DNA from: Acanthaster planci
Taxonomy: Eukaryota; Echinodermata; Asteroidea; Valvatida; Acanthasteridae
Reading direction: 5' to 3'
NCBI RefSeq assembly: GCF_001949145.1
Contig: NW_019091380.1
Coordinates: 1,734,484 to 1,754,635 of the forward strand
Length of the DNA stretch: 20,152 nucleotides
Part shown: positions 1-12,900 of the stretch, in pieces
Position numbering within the stretch: the first letter of the stretch is position 1
Layout of the letters: each line of letters starts with the position of its first letter
Notes under the pieces: model-generated
The model's database searches: none
The model's input: only the letters and a program-made list of their open reading frames with translations
Told to the model about the DNA's origin: nothing
Position numbers and translations under genes: made by a program

Positions 1-525
1 AGACATCATCTTTCTAAATCACTTGTCTTGAATACAAGAACACCACAAGGCTGCATTCTCTCGCCTACGCTGTGCTCACTGTTCATCCATGATTGCGATA
101 CTCACTCTGATGACAATTTTATGGTGAAATATGCAGATGATACAACACTTGGCAGTTGCATTTTAGATGATGAATCATCTTATCGTGATGAAGTCAACCA
201 TTTAGTTCAATGGTGTTACGACAATGAGTTACAGATGAATGTTGAAAAGACCAAGGAGATCATTATTGACTTCAGAAGAAATCCCAGTAACATTCAACCA
301 CTGTGTATCCATGGATCTGAGGTAGAAAGGGTTGACTCCTTTAGATTTTTACGCGTACATATGACTAACGATCTGAAATAGACAACCCACGTTGATTTCT
401 TGGTAAGAAAAGCCCAACAACGTCTGTTTTGTTTCAGAAGAGTGAGGAGTTTCCGGGTCAGCCAAGGTCTGCTGGTGAAGTTCTATCGGGGCAGTGGCTG
501 AGAGTGTTCTGACATTCGCAATTGC
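1..525 (+). mobile_element. Decayed non-LTR retrotransposon (CR1/L2/Rex1-like) reverse transcriptase fragment
   Basis: Frame 1 is open from the window edge to 378 and shows the classical order: TPQGCILSP (block before the catalytic site), VKYADDTTL (the [F/Y]-x-D-D catalytic motif), then NVEKTKEIIIDFRR and a VDSFRFL-x-V block typical of CR1/L2-like LINEs. A stop (TAG at 379-381) interrupts, the frame resumes with KAQQRLFCFRRVRSF, and a one-base shift near 488-491 precedes recognisable remnants until about 525. The copy is dead. It lies antisense to the host gene inside an intron; its 5' part is outside the window. Confidence 0.85.
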
Positions 526-817
526 TGAATGTTTACGATCAGACTGAAAGCTTTCCCCATAGACAAAGACCTGCTCACAGCGATGGCACATCATGAGAAC
601 TCTCAATGGCAACATTTCTCTCTTGAAAATTACTGCCATTGTGTTAATAGGCCACACCGCAACCACAATTAGAAACCACACAATTACTGCGGTGGTACCG
701 CACTTGTGTGCCTAAACATACCTCTTTGAAGAGCAGGGCGCTGTTACTTGCAAAAATGCTGCATGCCTCCAGTTTAAGAACTGGTATCAAAAATGCCATA
801 AACCTTTTGCATATTAC
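1..817 (-). other. Intron 17 (partial), with a LINE fragment
   Basis: Sequence after the donor of exon 17. Positions 1 to about 525 are a decayed reverse transcriptase on the opposite strand. Between about 525 and 817 I see nothing recognisable, and no phase-2 continuation of REJ. Confidence 0.65.
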
Positions 818-916
818 CTGTAATAGAGGATCATGCCTCGTCTGTAATCCAAGTTCCTCGACTCCAAGGCAAAACGGCTGGTGGGGTTCAGTTTGGTCTT
901 GCAGTTGGTCTTACAG
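818..916 (-). CDS. Exon 17: REJ domain, continuing beyond the window
   Basis: Acceptor actctcccacgacag, donor TTACAG|gtaata; phase 2 in and out. Encodes CKTNCKTKLNPTSRFALES, then LDYRRGMILYY. The C-x-x-N-C-x-x-x-x-N-P-T motif, followed by an aliphatic strand and L-x-Y-x-W-type ending, is characteristic of the REJ module and follows directly on GSPPRMEI of exon 16. The next exon must start in phase 2 and is not present between 1 and 817, so REJ and all downstream domains lie outside the window. Confidence 0.87.
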
Positions 917-3900
917 CTGTCGTGGGAGAGTATGTGGGAAGAATTATCTACATTGAACTCGATAAGAGAGCAGCAAATCGAATGAGTACTTAACCTCAAC
1001 CCAATTCCCTTCCTAGATCTATCAAATTCCCATAGACTTGCAGATTTTGCAGGAATAGGCAGGATTATTGTTGGAGATGGTGCTCAGCCGGGTATTACTT
1101 TAAATGAAGCTTGAGGTCCTTTTAAAGATTTGAAAACAATTTCTGTTGGTGTTTTCCTACAGAGGTAAGATTTCTGCAGCAGAATGACATTAAATACCTG
1201 ATCTCCATGCGTGGCGGGGAACCGGTGGCTACATATAACACCTGCGTGAATTCAGCCTGCCTGGTGTCCTTGAATACAATCAGTTTCAACTCATAGACCA
1301 TCTGCTCATGCATGTAATATGTGTCCATCACCATGGTACCTGACGTCACGTTCAACATGCCTACACAAACGAATGGAATGTAACAAACTTAATCTAACAA
1401 CTAAAATATTGCATTTCAAATTTGATATAGAACAGAAACTGGCTTCAAAGAGCTTACATTGGATTTGATATCCTCATTCTGATGTGTTGCTGCATGGTCA
1501 GGACTTTCAACATTTCCAAATAGCTCATATTTTTTTAACCCCTGAACGCCTGGCTTCTTTTGACTGTGACTGCTGGGCGGTGATATGCCCAGTATGCAAA
1601 GCTCTGTCCAGCAGCAGGCCCACATTGAAACCGCAGGTGCATGATGAATAGAATGTATGTGTGGTATGCACTAATCCTAACACAAAGCCGCGGCTGTCAA
1701 GGGTTGCTGGGGTGAAGGGTTAACAGGGCCAGTATAAATCTTCTTAGCAATAAACAAAATCTTTGATTTAACACTGAAAGTACATTACAAACCTTAATTT
1801 GCTACAGGAAGAGTATTTATGCATTGTACATGCATATCTACATGTGGATTTGACAGAGCAAGTTTATTATTATCTTTCGCACGAGGTGCAGAAGGCACGT
1901 GAATCAAATCAACAATTATGTGGCTGCTCAGAGATCCTTTGCCACGCTGAGATAAAGTGCAAACTTCATTGGCTGTCTTGATGAAATGGACTCACCTCCA
2001 TATCCTGAAGCGTCATACCCATATCGTCCAAAGCACCCCCCTAGGTCGCCCTTCTCGTGGATGTAGGAGGCGTTGACTCCACCCTCTTTCAGCATTACTG
2101 TATAGTCGTCGTTCCACTCCTGATAGGTTTCATGTTGCCGGCGGCACATCCAGACGTAGCGTAAGCCAGAACGGTCGCTGGGGTCCACGTCCGGATCTAA
2201 CGTCTCTGAGTATCCGTCAACTGGTGCCTGGTCATTCCAACGAATGATGCGCTCCGACCCTCCCCCAATCCTGACAACCAGCGGGGTGGGAACCACTCGG
2301 ATGGTGGTGGAGTCGATGGACTCGACCCCACGCTCTCCCCACATGGAGACATTGAGTTCGAAGCGATACAGGCCGTATGGGAGGACAAATTTCTTTACTG
2401 CCAGCTCTCGGCGGGTAAAACCAGCCATCTCAGTGTCCCCCAAGTCAAAGATTTCTGTCTCCACGCCATTGTTGTCGTCAATGGAGAATGCCCTCCAGGT
2501 GTACATGGTGTACGGAGTTGAGGTGCAGTTAATCTTTACATAGGAGTAGACGTACACATCCTTAGATGCAAAGTACTCTCGGTGGCCATCACTGTCACAG
2601 AAGGGATAATATTGATCGCAACCATTGTTATCTCTGACATTGACTTCAGGATAGAAGCAGGGGCCTTTGGTCACAGCAGTCCGCAAGGTGACCGTCTGTT
2701 CAGAAACCTTGTTGTGGGCCCGGACAATTATTCTGAAGGCATTGACTGACTGGAAGATGTTGCTGAGAGTGATGTTGGGAGACCTCCCTGCAAGAAGGAG
2801 CCCTTCTAGGTAGGCATTGCTGACTTCTGTGAATCGGAGAAAGGGGCTCTGGAACTCCTCAGCATAACGATCCTCACAAGTCCGACGATGCCCCCAGAAG
2901 GCAATTTGGTTGATCTCTGACTGCTTGTCACGGAAGTCCACATAGTAGCACACATCCGTGCCAGCGTTGCCAGTGTCTAGCTCAAATTCGATGGTCGTGT
3001 TCCGGGCGCGAGGCCCGTGGTCGGTAAGCACCATGTCAAAGATGCCACGCTGGACCACGATGGTCTTCTCCACGACCACCCAGTGCACAGGGTTGGAGAC
3101 ATTCAGCGTGATGGTGTACACACCTTTTTTGGTGTACCACCAGATGGCCCGCGGTTCGGTAGTCCTGACAACGTAAGGGGGCAACGTTGTGGGTGGTTCA
3201 GTGGGTGGGGTAGGGGTGGTCACACCCTCTGTTGTGGGGGGCCGTGTGGGCTCCGGAGGGGGACAGAGGGAAGGAGTAGTGGTGAAGTTATTGCGGAGGA
3301 GGTATTCACCGATGCTGGACAGGACATCTAAATTCAAACAAAAATATTCCTTCAGCTCATCCACAAGCTCCATCAAATTGACATTTTGAAGGGATGTGTC
3401 ATTTTCAGGACGCGTCAACTCAAAATGAGTCACATTGGTGAAATTCTGGACTCCTTCAAAGGTTCGGTTGTACAGCAGATCGCCGATAAAATTATCGTAT
3501 TTCTCACACAAGTCCCTCTGGGTTAATAGGACTACCGGAGTGACGTCGTCGCAGACTAGCTCATATATCGGGCCGGTGGTGTTGGTGGTGTTTTTGACAC
3601 AGTAGATGGATGTTGTGTTGATCACAGCATCAGAGGAGTTCCACATACCCATTAAGGTGCTATTTGTATCAGTATTGTTCACCATGACACAGTACATATC
3701 GGTGCCGCTCTCATCTGTGGAGTTCAACCAAGTCCCATTCAGAATCATGGAGACGTTGACCATTACCTCCTGATAGGAGCAGTTTGGTATCAGGGAGGCA
3801 TTCATCACTTCAATTTTGGCCTCATCTTCCAGAGTCAGTTCATCCACAACATTGCCCGCCCACTCCTCTATGGTGTACGTGCAGTTCGGAGGTAGAGTCG

Positions 3901-6900
3901 TTGCGGGGTAGGTGGTAAGGGGTAGTGTGGTCGGTTCCATAGTTGTGGGCCCATAAGTGGGGCCAGGTGTGGTGGGTGGAGGCTCGAAAAACAAATCGCC
4001 AAAGTCCCAGGTGTAGGTGAGCCCAGTGCCAGATGCCATGGTTGCCTTGACAACGATGGCCTCTTCCAACCTGAAGTAGTTCTTGCCGACATCAAATCCT
4101 TCCTGGTCAAACGTCTCGTTGCCTGTAGAGTAGTCTCCATCGATGATGAGCTCATTGTAATTGACCTCCTTCTGCAGTTGGGTGATAGTCTCGTAGATCC
4201 AGATGTCATAGAGGAGGGTCACATCGCTGACAAGATTCCAAATGCGGATGGTGACATTGTAGTGGCCCCAAGTGTCATAGTAGTGGGTCTCGCTCACGAC
4301 GTGGTACTGCGTGTCAGTGTCCTTAGAACTATCAGCCCTGTCCATGTTCAGCTCTCGAGCAGGGATGGTCTGGCCGTCTCCAAAGTCAATCTCATAGGAT
4401 GCTTCGGTAGGGAAAGGGACAGTTTTGACAATTAGGAGATGAAAGGGTACACCAACATAGATGTTGGCTACATACAGGCGACTTAGCCTCCGGCCGATCC
4501 ACTCCATGCCCTGGACTGGATACTGGACTTTCACTGGTTCAGGTATGGTGTACTCTACCTCTCCCAGAAGATTGTAAGCCACTACTGAGACGTAATATGT
4601 GCCTGGTTGTTTATAGGGGTGCCTGCGAGTCCTGGGGGCCACGATCCCTAGCTCTACCGGTTCGTCAGAATCCTGGAAGTACCACCTCCACCTGACGCGG
4701 GAGCCCCAATCAATGGTGGCCGTGAGCACTGCCTTCGAACCGACCCTGATGTGGAGTTGTTTGCAGGTCACAATCAGGCCAAGAATGGGCTTCTCCATTT
4801 CAATCTCCTGGGTGAAGTTCATCCAGCTCACCAGGTTGGAGATGTTCACAAAGGTGGAGTACGGGCCATGCACGGCAAGGGACAGGTTATGCACGACGGG
4901 GTTTGTCTCGGCAATCGGGAAGTCTTCCACAGGCTCAATCCCCTTTGCCAGGTAGTACTCAACGGTGGCATCGGTAGGGGGCATGGACTGGTCCCCATAG
5001 AACAGGTACTCATAGCGGATGGTACCTATCTCCATGTAAGGGATCACACCAGGCGTGTACACAGTCATAGACAGATCGACCACCGGATTCTGGACCTTAA
5101 TTTCAATCCAGATCAACTCGTCGCTGACGGCGCTTGTCGCGTGAATGGTTATGTTGTAATCCCGGGCGACTCCAAACTCATGCCACTGAATGTAATGGTC
5201 CCCATCCGGCCGCTTCATCTCAATGTCCTGGAAGGTTTTGGACCAGCCATCATCAGTGTCCATGACCATCGTCAGATCGGAGCCGATCTCCATGTCAAAT
5301 CTAATGGAGATGGTCGTATAGGGCACAATGTACATCTCGGACACCTCCATCTGGAAATCTGTAATGGCAAACTCCACTTGGACTTGCACTATATCCGTAA
5401 TTGGACCGCTGACCAAGTTCCAGGTGGTCAGCTCTAAATCATAAAACCCTCTGTCACTGTAATATTCCGGGCCAATGACAATGTACCCCTCCCCGTTCAC
5501 ATCATCCATGTAATAGAGTGACGGGTCGGTCAGATCTAGATCATTGCCCGCAAAGCTGCCAGAGAATGACAAATTAGTGCCCGTGTCAAAGCCGACCCCG
5601 ATTATTTGGGTCTCGCCAAATTTCAGCGGGGGAGGGTCAATGATGTGAAAATTGGTGATCTCAATCTGGATGACCGCCATCGACTCAAGTAAGGCCCAGC
5701 TGACCCGGTTAGAAGCATTGACAATGACAGGATAGTAGCCAATTTTCTCGTACACAGTGTAGACACTTCCCAGAACACCTGTCAATGAAAAAAAAAAAAA
5801 ACAGAAAGATCGCTGGGATTTGAGGTGGGTGACAAGAGGGATTAAAGTTCAAATTTCCTTTTTTAGTTTTCTACAATGGCACTGATGAGACATTTTATAA
5901 CTGACAAAATTTGAAGATTCACACAGTACAGTTTTATACCAGCCCTGAATAAATCCTCTTTATGTTGCAGTTACCCTTTTACTTTCTCACTGCGACAACA
6001 AGGACAACTGAAATGTTCTGTTTGTGAGAAAAGCTAGACAGGACCTGCACCGCACATGTAGCACAGCGCACTGAACAGCAGTGATCGTGCCTACTGCTCA
6101 CACATGTGATTCGGCAGTGTATTTAATAGGGGGTATTCAGCAGTTACAATGCTGAATATATGGAATGAGCCAATGACACATGGTCAATGGCCCATCAATT
6201 AGACTATGCAGACTTATTCAGGAGTTGTCAAAATAGCAATTGTCCCTTTGTCAGCATACCATTGTATTCAACTGCAAGACGATCAGAGAGATTCCGTGCT
6301 GGCTCCGTCATGGGTCCCACGCCATTGTTACCATTGATGGTGACATTGACGCACACCCACTGGCCTGAGGGTGCCGATGGGGTGGTGGTTTGAATCACTT
6401 CGTAAAAAGGCGTCGTGCTGCTGAAGGCCGTCTCGTTACCGAACGTCAAGTTACCAAACGTCATGTTACCCAGGGTCCCGTTGTCGACGAGCACGGGTGG
6501 GGTGGTGGGCGGTGCTGTGGGTGGGAAAGTCGCAGCCACGGTGACGTTGTCTAGGACAAAAGTGCAGTTCAGCTGGTAGATAGGCTCGACCGTCGTTGTG
6601 GGTGGTGGTGGTTCATACAGCAGCATGCCAATATCAAGCACCTCGTCGTGACGAAGAAAGAACGTGGGAACTATGCCGTCACCAATATTAATCTCGTAAG
6701 TCACATTTGTGCCTGCATGAATGAAAAGAATTCCAATATCGTTCAGCACCCTCGTTAATATTGACCGTTGTAAAACCTTTCACTAGTCACGTGTCAGAGA
6801 CATAACCTGTATCAGCCGTTTTCTCTGAGAAGCAAAAAACAAGTTCTACAAAATGTGCAGTATCCTTCAAATCAGGAAAATGAGAGAAAAACTAGGAAAT

Positions 6901-9900
6901 ACACCGTAACAATCTCCTTTAAACTGCTTCTTAAAGATGCCACATCGGGAAACAAGGCCTCATCTCACGCAGCAAATCCAAAGAGTAGCACTCCCACAGA
7001 AATGATGCTGTTTGCTTAATTTCAAAAGGAACCAATCTTTCCAGCTTGAAAGTTTTTGAGAGCCTTAACTATCATCGAGACAACATCAAAGTCAGACCGT
7101 TGACAGGCACGTACACGTGCAAGTGTAGTTCTCTATCTGTGAATTTATCCGACTGTCTTGTTGACTACAAGTACTTACCCAGCGTCATGCCAAAGTTGAT
7201 GACAGTCTCCGATCCAAAGATCTTGGGTGTGATGGGGTAGTCTGTCCAGGACGACTTGGGAACCGAGTCCTTCCACTCAAATTCTTGGATGCGATGCTGC
7301 AGAACTACATAATGCTGTGAGGAAAGAAAGATTTCAGGTGAGAGCTGATTTGTACATCAGGTGTTTTGCCCTGTGCCAACAATTTTATACACCCTTGTCA
7401 ATTAGGGAATAAATATGCGATTGGTTGGTCTTAAACGTGTATTTATGACCGGCTCAGGGTAATGGACATGACTAATGGCTGAGCCACAGGCGAGGGCGTT
7501 ATCTGCGTTCAGTCTACTGAGCTGGTCTTTATTCCCATTCATAAATACCTTTTTAGTCAGAGGGTGAAAACAAGTCAATATATGAAACATTTCCAGCAAT
7601 TTTGTTCTAGTATTTTACTTTCATTTTCCCAAACATATTTTTATGAAATATTCCTTATGCAAATTGCCTACTTGGCATGCGCACGGCAAGCCGCATGCAC
7701 ACAGACTCTTGACCAATCACAATCGACTAAACTGTCTTGCATCCAGGTGCCAGTGCGTGATTTATGCAGCAGGCATTATCACTTCTTGGTGGGCATTATC
7801 AAAAGTTAATACACGGTCAAGTCACACATTGTTAAATAGGGATACTGTCTGCAGTATTTATCAATGTTTACTAAAACGTTTGAGCAGAAATACTTGACAT
7901 TATAACCAGCTAGAAACTGAAAAGATTTCTCTTCCACTTAAAACTAAACTAAATTTTTCCTACGAACCTTCCTGAATCCTCTGAAATTCCCCAACAAATC
8001 AGGAAGCTAACAACATGTTCTTTGTAATGAACATTTTAAGGGACATCAGGCCTCACATTGATTGACCTTCCTCAAATAGTAATTCCTCACAAACAAGGAA
8101 GGAAATTAATTACTCTGTACTGACCTAATTATAATTCATAATTCCAAAAGACGTTTTTCAAAAATAAAAGTTGAATAAAGGCCAACGAAACTATTATTCC
8201 TTCCGTCACTTTTTGCACGAATTCTCTTAGTTATCATTTATGAATAATAATGAAGTTGGTAACAGTGTGTCCACTGTCCAATTTGACTTTTGTGTGAAAT
8301 TGACAAAAATTGTTCCATGTGGACTGAAGTTTTTCACATCCGAAGCAATTAAGGACCTTCAATCAGAGAGTTACCCACTTCATAAATGTCCTGGCTGATG
8401 TCATTGTAGGCACGCAGAGTGATGTTATAAACTCCATCATCCATCCAGGTGTAGTTGGTGAACATCTCCTGGGTGACGTGCTCGTCTCCATTGCCAAAGA
8501 ACCAGTGGTAGGTCACCTCCGTGCCGAGGTGGGGATTTACAGTGAGGATTTGCTCCTCCGTTACTACGGCTATAGGGTGAAGATCACAAAAATGGAACAG
8601 ATGATGAACAGCCCCACTTCCATACAATGCAAAAGACATTGAATGGTCAAAGTAAAATATCCAAGTGGTTATGGAAGTGATTTTCAAACTGTCGACAATG
8701 TTTATCTTGGCCCACTTGTAAATACTTTCTCAGACAATCTCTAATATAGGTGTCCACGATCATCTCTACTAAAGGAGTCCTTTAAGAAAGACGTACCATT
8801 TCTGTGTCATGCAGTGAACAGTTTCTTCTCTGAGTACTCTGAGACTCCTAAGATGCATACTTCAAAATTTCAAGGACAATCACTCAGTGTCATGTTAAAT
8901 TTGGACATTGCAAGACATATTCCGTTGTGTGACCAAGGGACTCACCTAGAAGGGGGGCATTGAATGACAACAGCGAGACTTTTTCCATGACCTTGATCTC
9001 CTGTTGCATGTCCCATATGCCAGAGGCCAGGTTGTTACTGGCATTGATAGAGATGTTCCGGCGGCTCTCCGGCCAGGTGTAGTTGTGGAAGACGTGCAGG
9101 TGGGAGGGGCGTACCACGTGGGCCTTGAGGGCGTGCTTGTAGGAGTGCGAGGATGCACCGGAGGAGTAGGCGACGTAACCACCGGAGAGCCGACTGCCGT
9201 AGTTGCTCGTGCTCGGAAGGATCTCAGGGCCGTCTGCGGAAGAGTCGGCCGACTGATAGGCCAGCTTGCCCGAGTTGGAGTTGTACCAGCCAATGACATC
9301 TCCGGCTTGGACATCCACCTGCTCCGAGCGGGTCAGCGTCAGGAAGTTGCGACCTGTGTCAGAGAGACTATAGGTGATCTCCGACAGGAAGTCATAGTCC
9401 AGCGGCAGGCCGCTGAAGACGTGGTGACCCTCCAGGGAGCCGTCCGAGTGCTGGACGCAGTCACGGCGGTTGAAGCTGAAGCGGCCCGCGTCCTCACAGG
9501 TCTTGCTCCAGATGCTGGCCTGCTCCTGGCACTTGACACTTGGCCTGTGGCAGCTTGCTGTCCGGTGGCAGTACACCTCATTATTGGTGCAGCGCGGCCG
9601 GTAAACCTTCACGTAAAGGACACATTACTCGTTTATAATAAAACGAATGCAATTAGCTAATAGCGTCCAATCAAAAAATGTCAAAGTGCCACGTGACCAC
9701 ATGCTTTCCCCCCAGTTGGCCACCACTACTGGAGATAGGCATTTGGTTAGCAACTGCATGTCATGCACTACAGGCTTATTTTCACATACAACACATGAAT
9801 TATGAACATAAACAAATGGCTGAATGGGGAGCAACTGTGCCGGTTTGGTTGTCGTCTTTTTATTCCGGATACTTTTTGTCCTTGATCATAATTTTTGAAG

Positions 9901-12900
9901 GCTTACCCACTGACTTTGGGTGTTACACTGAGGTCACTGCCTGTGACAAAACCAGATGTATGTCGGGTCACGCGGGTAAGTGACAGCACTCAATTTGGGT
10001 TTTTCAAAAAGTCTGAACAAAAATTTTGCAGATGATGTCACATTACACATTTTTTCGGTAATAATTTCTGATGAGCAGTTCCGTATTACTCGATAAAGGC
10101 ACTGTCCGGCCACGTCCAAAAGTAGTGGCTGTGGCTGTGAAGAATGCAAACAACACATGCCCCCGTGGAAGCCACTGGGTTGCACCAGCAGCCGCTTCCA
10201 ACAAATACAAGTGTTGATCACAGCCGTAGTCAAGTAGGCTGCAAGGAATGCTGCATCCCAATAACTTGGCTACGGCTTAAAATTACACATCACTCTATGG
10301 GAACTGGCTGCGGCAATTACCATAGACTCGTGCACAATTTCAAGCCACAGCCGAGCAATTTGGACAATTGACCCCCTGACCACAAGAAAATCAACTCTTT
10401 GGGCACACCTGAAGCGTCACTGTGCCTGTAGTGATTGCATTCATCTCCCAGGCAACGATGCGGCCATCGTGCTGGATCACCGAATTGATCATGAGGTAGA
10501 CGCGGCTCGTAGGCTGGTTGTTGAGGGACTCATCCTGGTCAAGCATCTGGCCATAGGAAAGTGTCGCGGCATCTACACGAAATAGACAATCATTTCAGGG
10601 ACCTCAGAGCAAGTTAAATACTCCAACCAGTTCTTGCGATATTCATGACAGCTGACCAATGCTTTTACAAGAGCAAACCTCCCTAGGGTTTGCTTACGAA
10701 GGCAGGTAGTCTGGCAAGTTAACAACTCCCTTTACAGTTTAACATTCCCAAGTCACACAAAGTCTTCCATTGTTCAAGAAACCAATGCCACATGCTCATC
10801 TGGTCATCTATGGCCATTGGGCAGTAAATTTACTTTACAGTAACTGTGCCTCAGTTTTCTTACCTATATTATGTAATATCCTCCAAAACCTTTTGGCAGA
10901 ATACAAGTAGAACAGGTAGTTTGGGAGAACTAAAACTCAATTTTTAGGAAGTAAAATACAGGTGAGTGTAGTAACAAGACTTTCTTTTATTCCTTACAGC
11001 TTGAAAGCTGTCCGAGCTCCTAATTCCTGTGTGACTGCCCCCTAGCAATCTTTGGGGTTAAGTTCCCCATAATTAAGCGGTACACACTCCAAAGCAATCT
11101 TTACCCTCTGCAACAAAAGTCACAACCCGGCCGTCTTGAAAATCCACCGTCGCGCTCAGGTTGGTGCCCTGGTAGATGTAGAAATCGCAGCCAAATCTGT
11201 GGTCGTATTCCACGGCCAGGGGGCAGTCCACCTGGACATCCGTCATGTTGGTTTCCACGGTGACACTGATGGTCTGGTTCTCCTTGTTCAGCCACAGGTC
11301 GGTGGCAGTCGCAGAGATGGAGTATGTGCCAGGTTTGCTGCAATCAAAGAGAATAGTTGATGCTTATTCCCAATAGGCAGTTCAGTACCCCACCAGCACA
11401 TGCTAAAAATGAAGCATATCATAGGTTAACCCTAACCTTCCCCTACCACACAGAATTGAACACCAGTAAAGTGTGTGAATTTGTGGCACTGGGTACTGTA
11501 CCCCTAAACTGCTTGTGCTTTAACATGGGTTCAGACATACCCAAAATAAACAGAGTCCAACAGTTTTTGTGCACAGTTTACCCTATGGTGTTGGAATTTG
11601 TGTGAATGGGTAGGGTTCCTAGTAAATCACTCTGGGGAGTTAGGGTTAATCAAAATGAGTGCATCCTGACGTTTCAAACTCGGCAAGTTCTTCACAGGAG
11701 AGGAACTTGCCAAGTTTGAAACGTCAGGACGTACTACACGAATTTGGATTGATTCACTTCAGTTCTTTCCAGTCAGTGAGCGGTTTGCAGGCTAACATTT
11801 CATAGGTTATCAAAGACCATCAATACGTACGAGTTCAAGGTCAGCCTTATCAGCACAGCTGTAGAACAACTCACACGTACTGTCCATGTTCAAATTGATG
11901 TGATATCATGTCTTTCCTGAAATGACTTTGCCTTTCCAAAATCTGAACTGGTTCACTTGAATGCTATCATTTCAAAAAAGTCTAAAGGCACTGAAAGTTC
12001 TTTAAAAAGGAAAAGCTTCAAATCATGGGGCCAGGAAGGAGTGAGGGTGAAAACTAGTTGTTTTTTCAGCCTTATCTTTTTAAGATAAAAAGATTCTCCA
12101 TGTACCATCCATCGGTACAGAATGAAGAAAATTAACATGCAAGGGGTTGAGGGCTCTCTGCATGAATCTCACAGTAGGCCTACATGAGATTGACACCTAC
12201 TTGTACTTGTGGGAAGTTTCTGCTTCAGATAAAGCCAGATTGCTGAATCCATCTCCGTAGTAGAAGTCATAGGTCACACCGGTACCTCGTGTGATGTTCC
12301 CAACCATGTCGACTGGCTGGTAGCAGACTTCCAAATCTATTGGGGAATAAGTGGTTCTCAAAATCATACCTCAGTCCATTCAACAATTAACACAGTCCCC
12401 CCCCTCAGAAGTCTCTTTAGGATGCTGGGGGCAGTGACATTTTTTTTCTTTTACGTTCATTCACAATTTTTACAGGCCTACATGTAAGTCATTTTTCTTT
12501 CAAAGTTTCAAAGGTTTGACTAAAAACTGCAACAAAATGAGGTGTAATTCATCTACAATTACCAATCCCGAGTTAGAACAGATTTTTCATCATCTTTTCA
12601 GCGGACAATTTAGTCTGGAGCATACTAGCAAGAGGCAAGAGTTCCAAATCTGGACCCCAGGCAGTCACCACCAACTTAACCTAATTACATGCAATGTCGC
12701 CTCCCCTCGTATTCATTGAAGACAAGCATGACAAGTCCATTCATAGACCCCCTGCGTATGACGTCACGTTGGAGGGAATTTCTTTGTTCCTCTGGGATAG
12801 GCTCGAGTACACCTTTTGTGCATTCATTGTCATTAAATCTAAAAAACAAAACATGTTCTCTGGGAGGGCGCTCAACAGAGGCCCTCTATTGGGAAAACTG

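Larger units (their letters stand above)
11338..12200 (-). other. Intron 8, with a fold-back element
   Basis: GT-AG intron in phase 2 between the two exons of PKD A. Most of 11424-11757 is inverted-repeat sequence, listed separately. The remainder (11758-12200) shows nothing recognisable. Confidence 0.72.

Noticed and set aside
349-681. 110-codon minus-strand frame next to the LINE fragment, considered as a further REJ exon
   Set aside because: No REJ motif, wrong phase for exon 17, and half of it is antisense to the reverse transcriptase.
3868-4209. 113-codon minus-strand frame rich in Ser/Thr/Arg
   Set aside because: Out-of-frame reading of exon 15's Thr/Pro-rich region.
4751-5437. 228-codon plus-strand open frame opposite exon 15
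   Set aside because: Histidine/glycine/valine-rich shadow of the PKD-coding strand; the minus frame has clear PKD motifs and this one none.
9004-9660. 218-codon plus-strand open frame opposite exon 11
   Set aside because: Antisense shadow caused by high GC; no domain signature, while the minus frame matches two other module copies.
11425-11436. TTAACCCTAACC, telomere-like
   Set aside because: Not tandemly repeated; explained better as the end of an inverted-repeat element.
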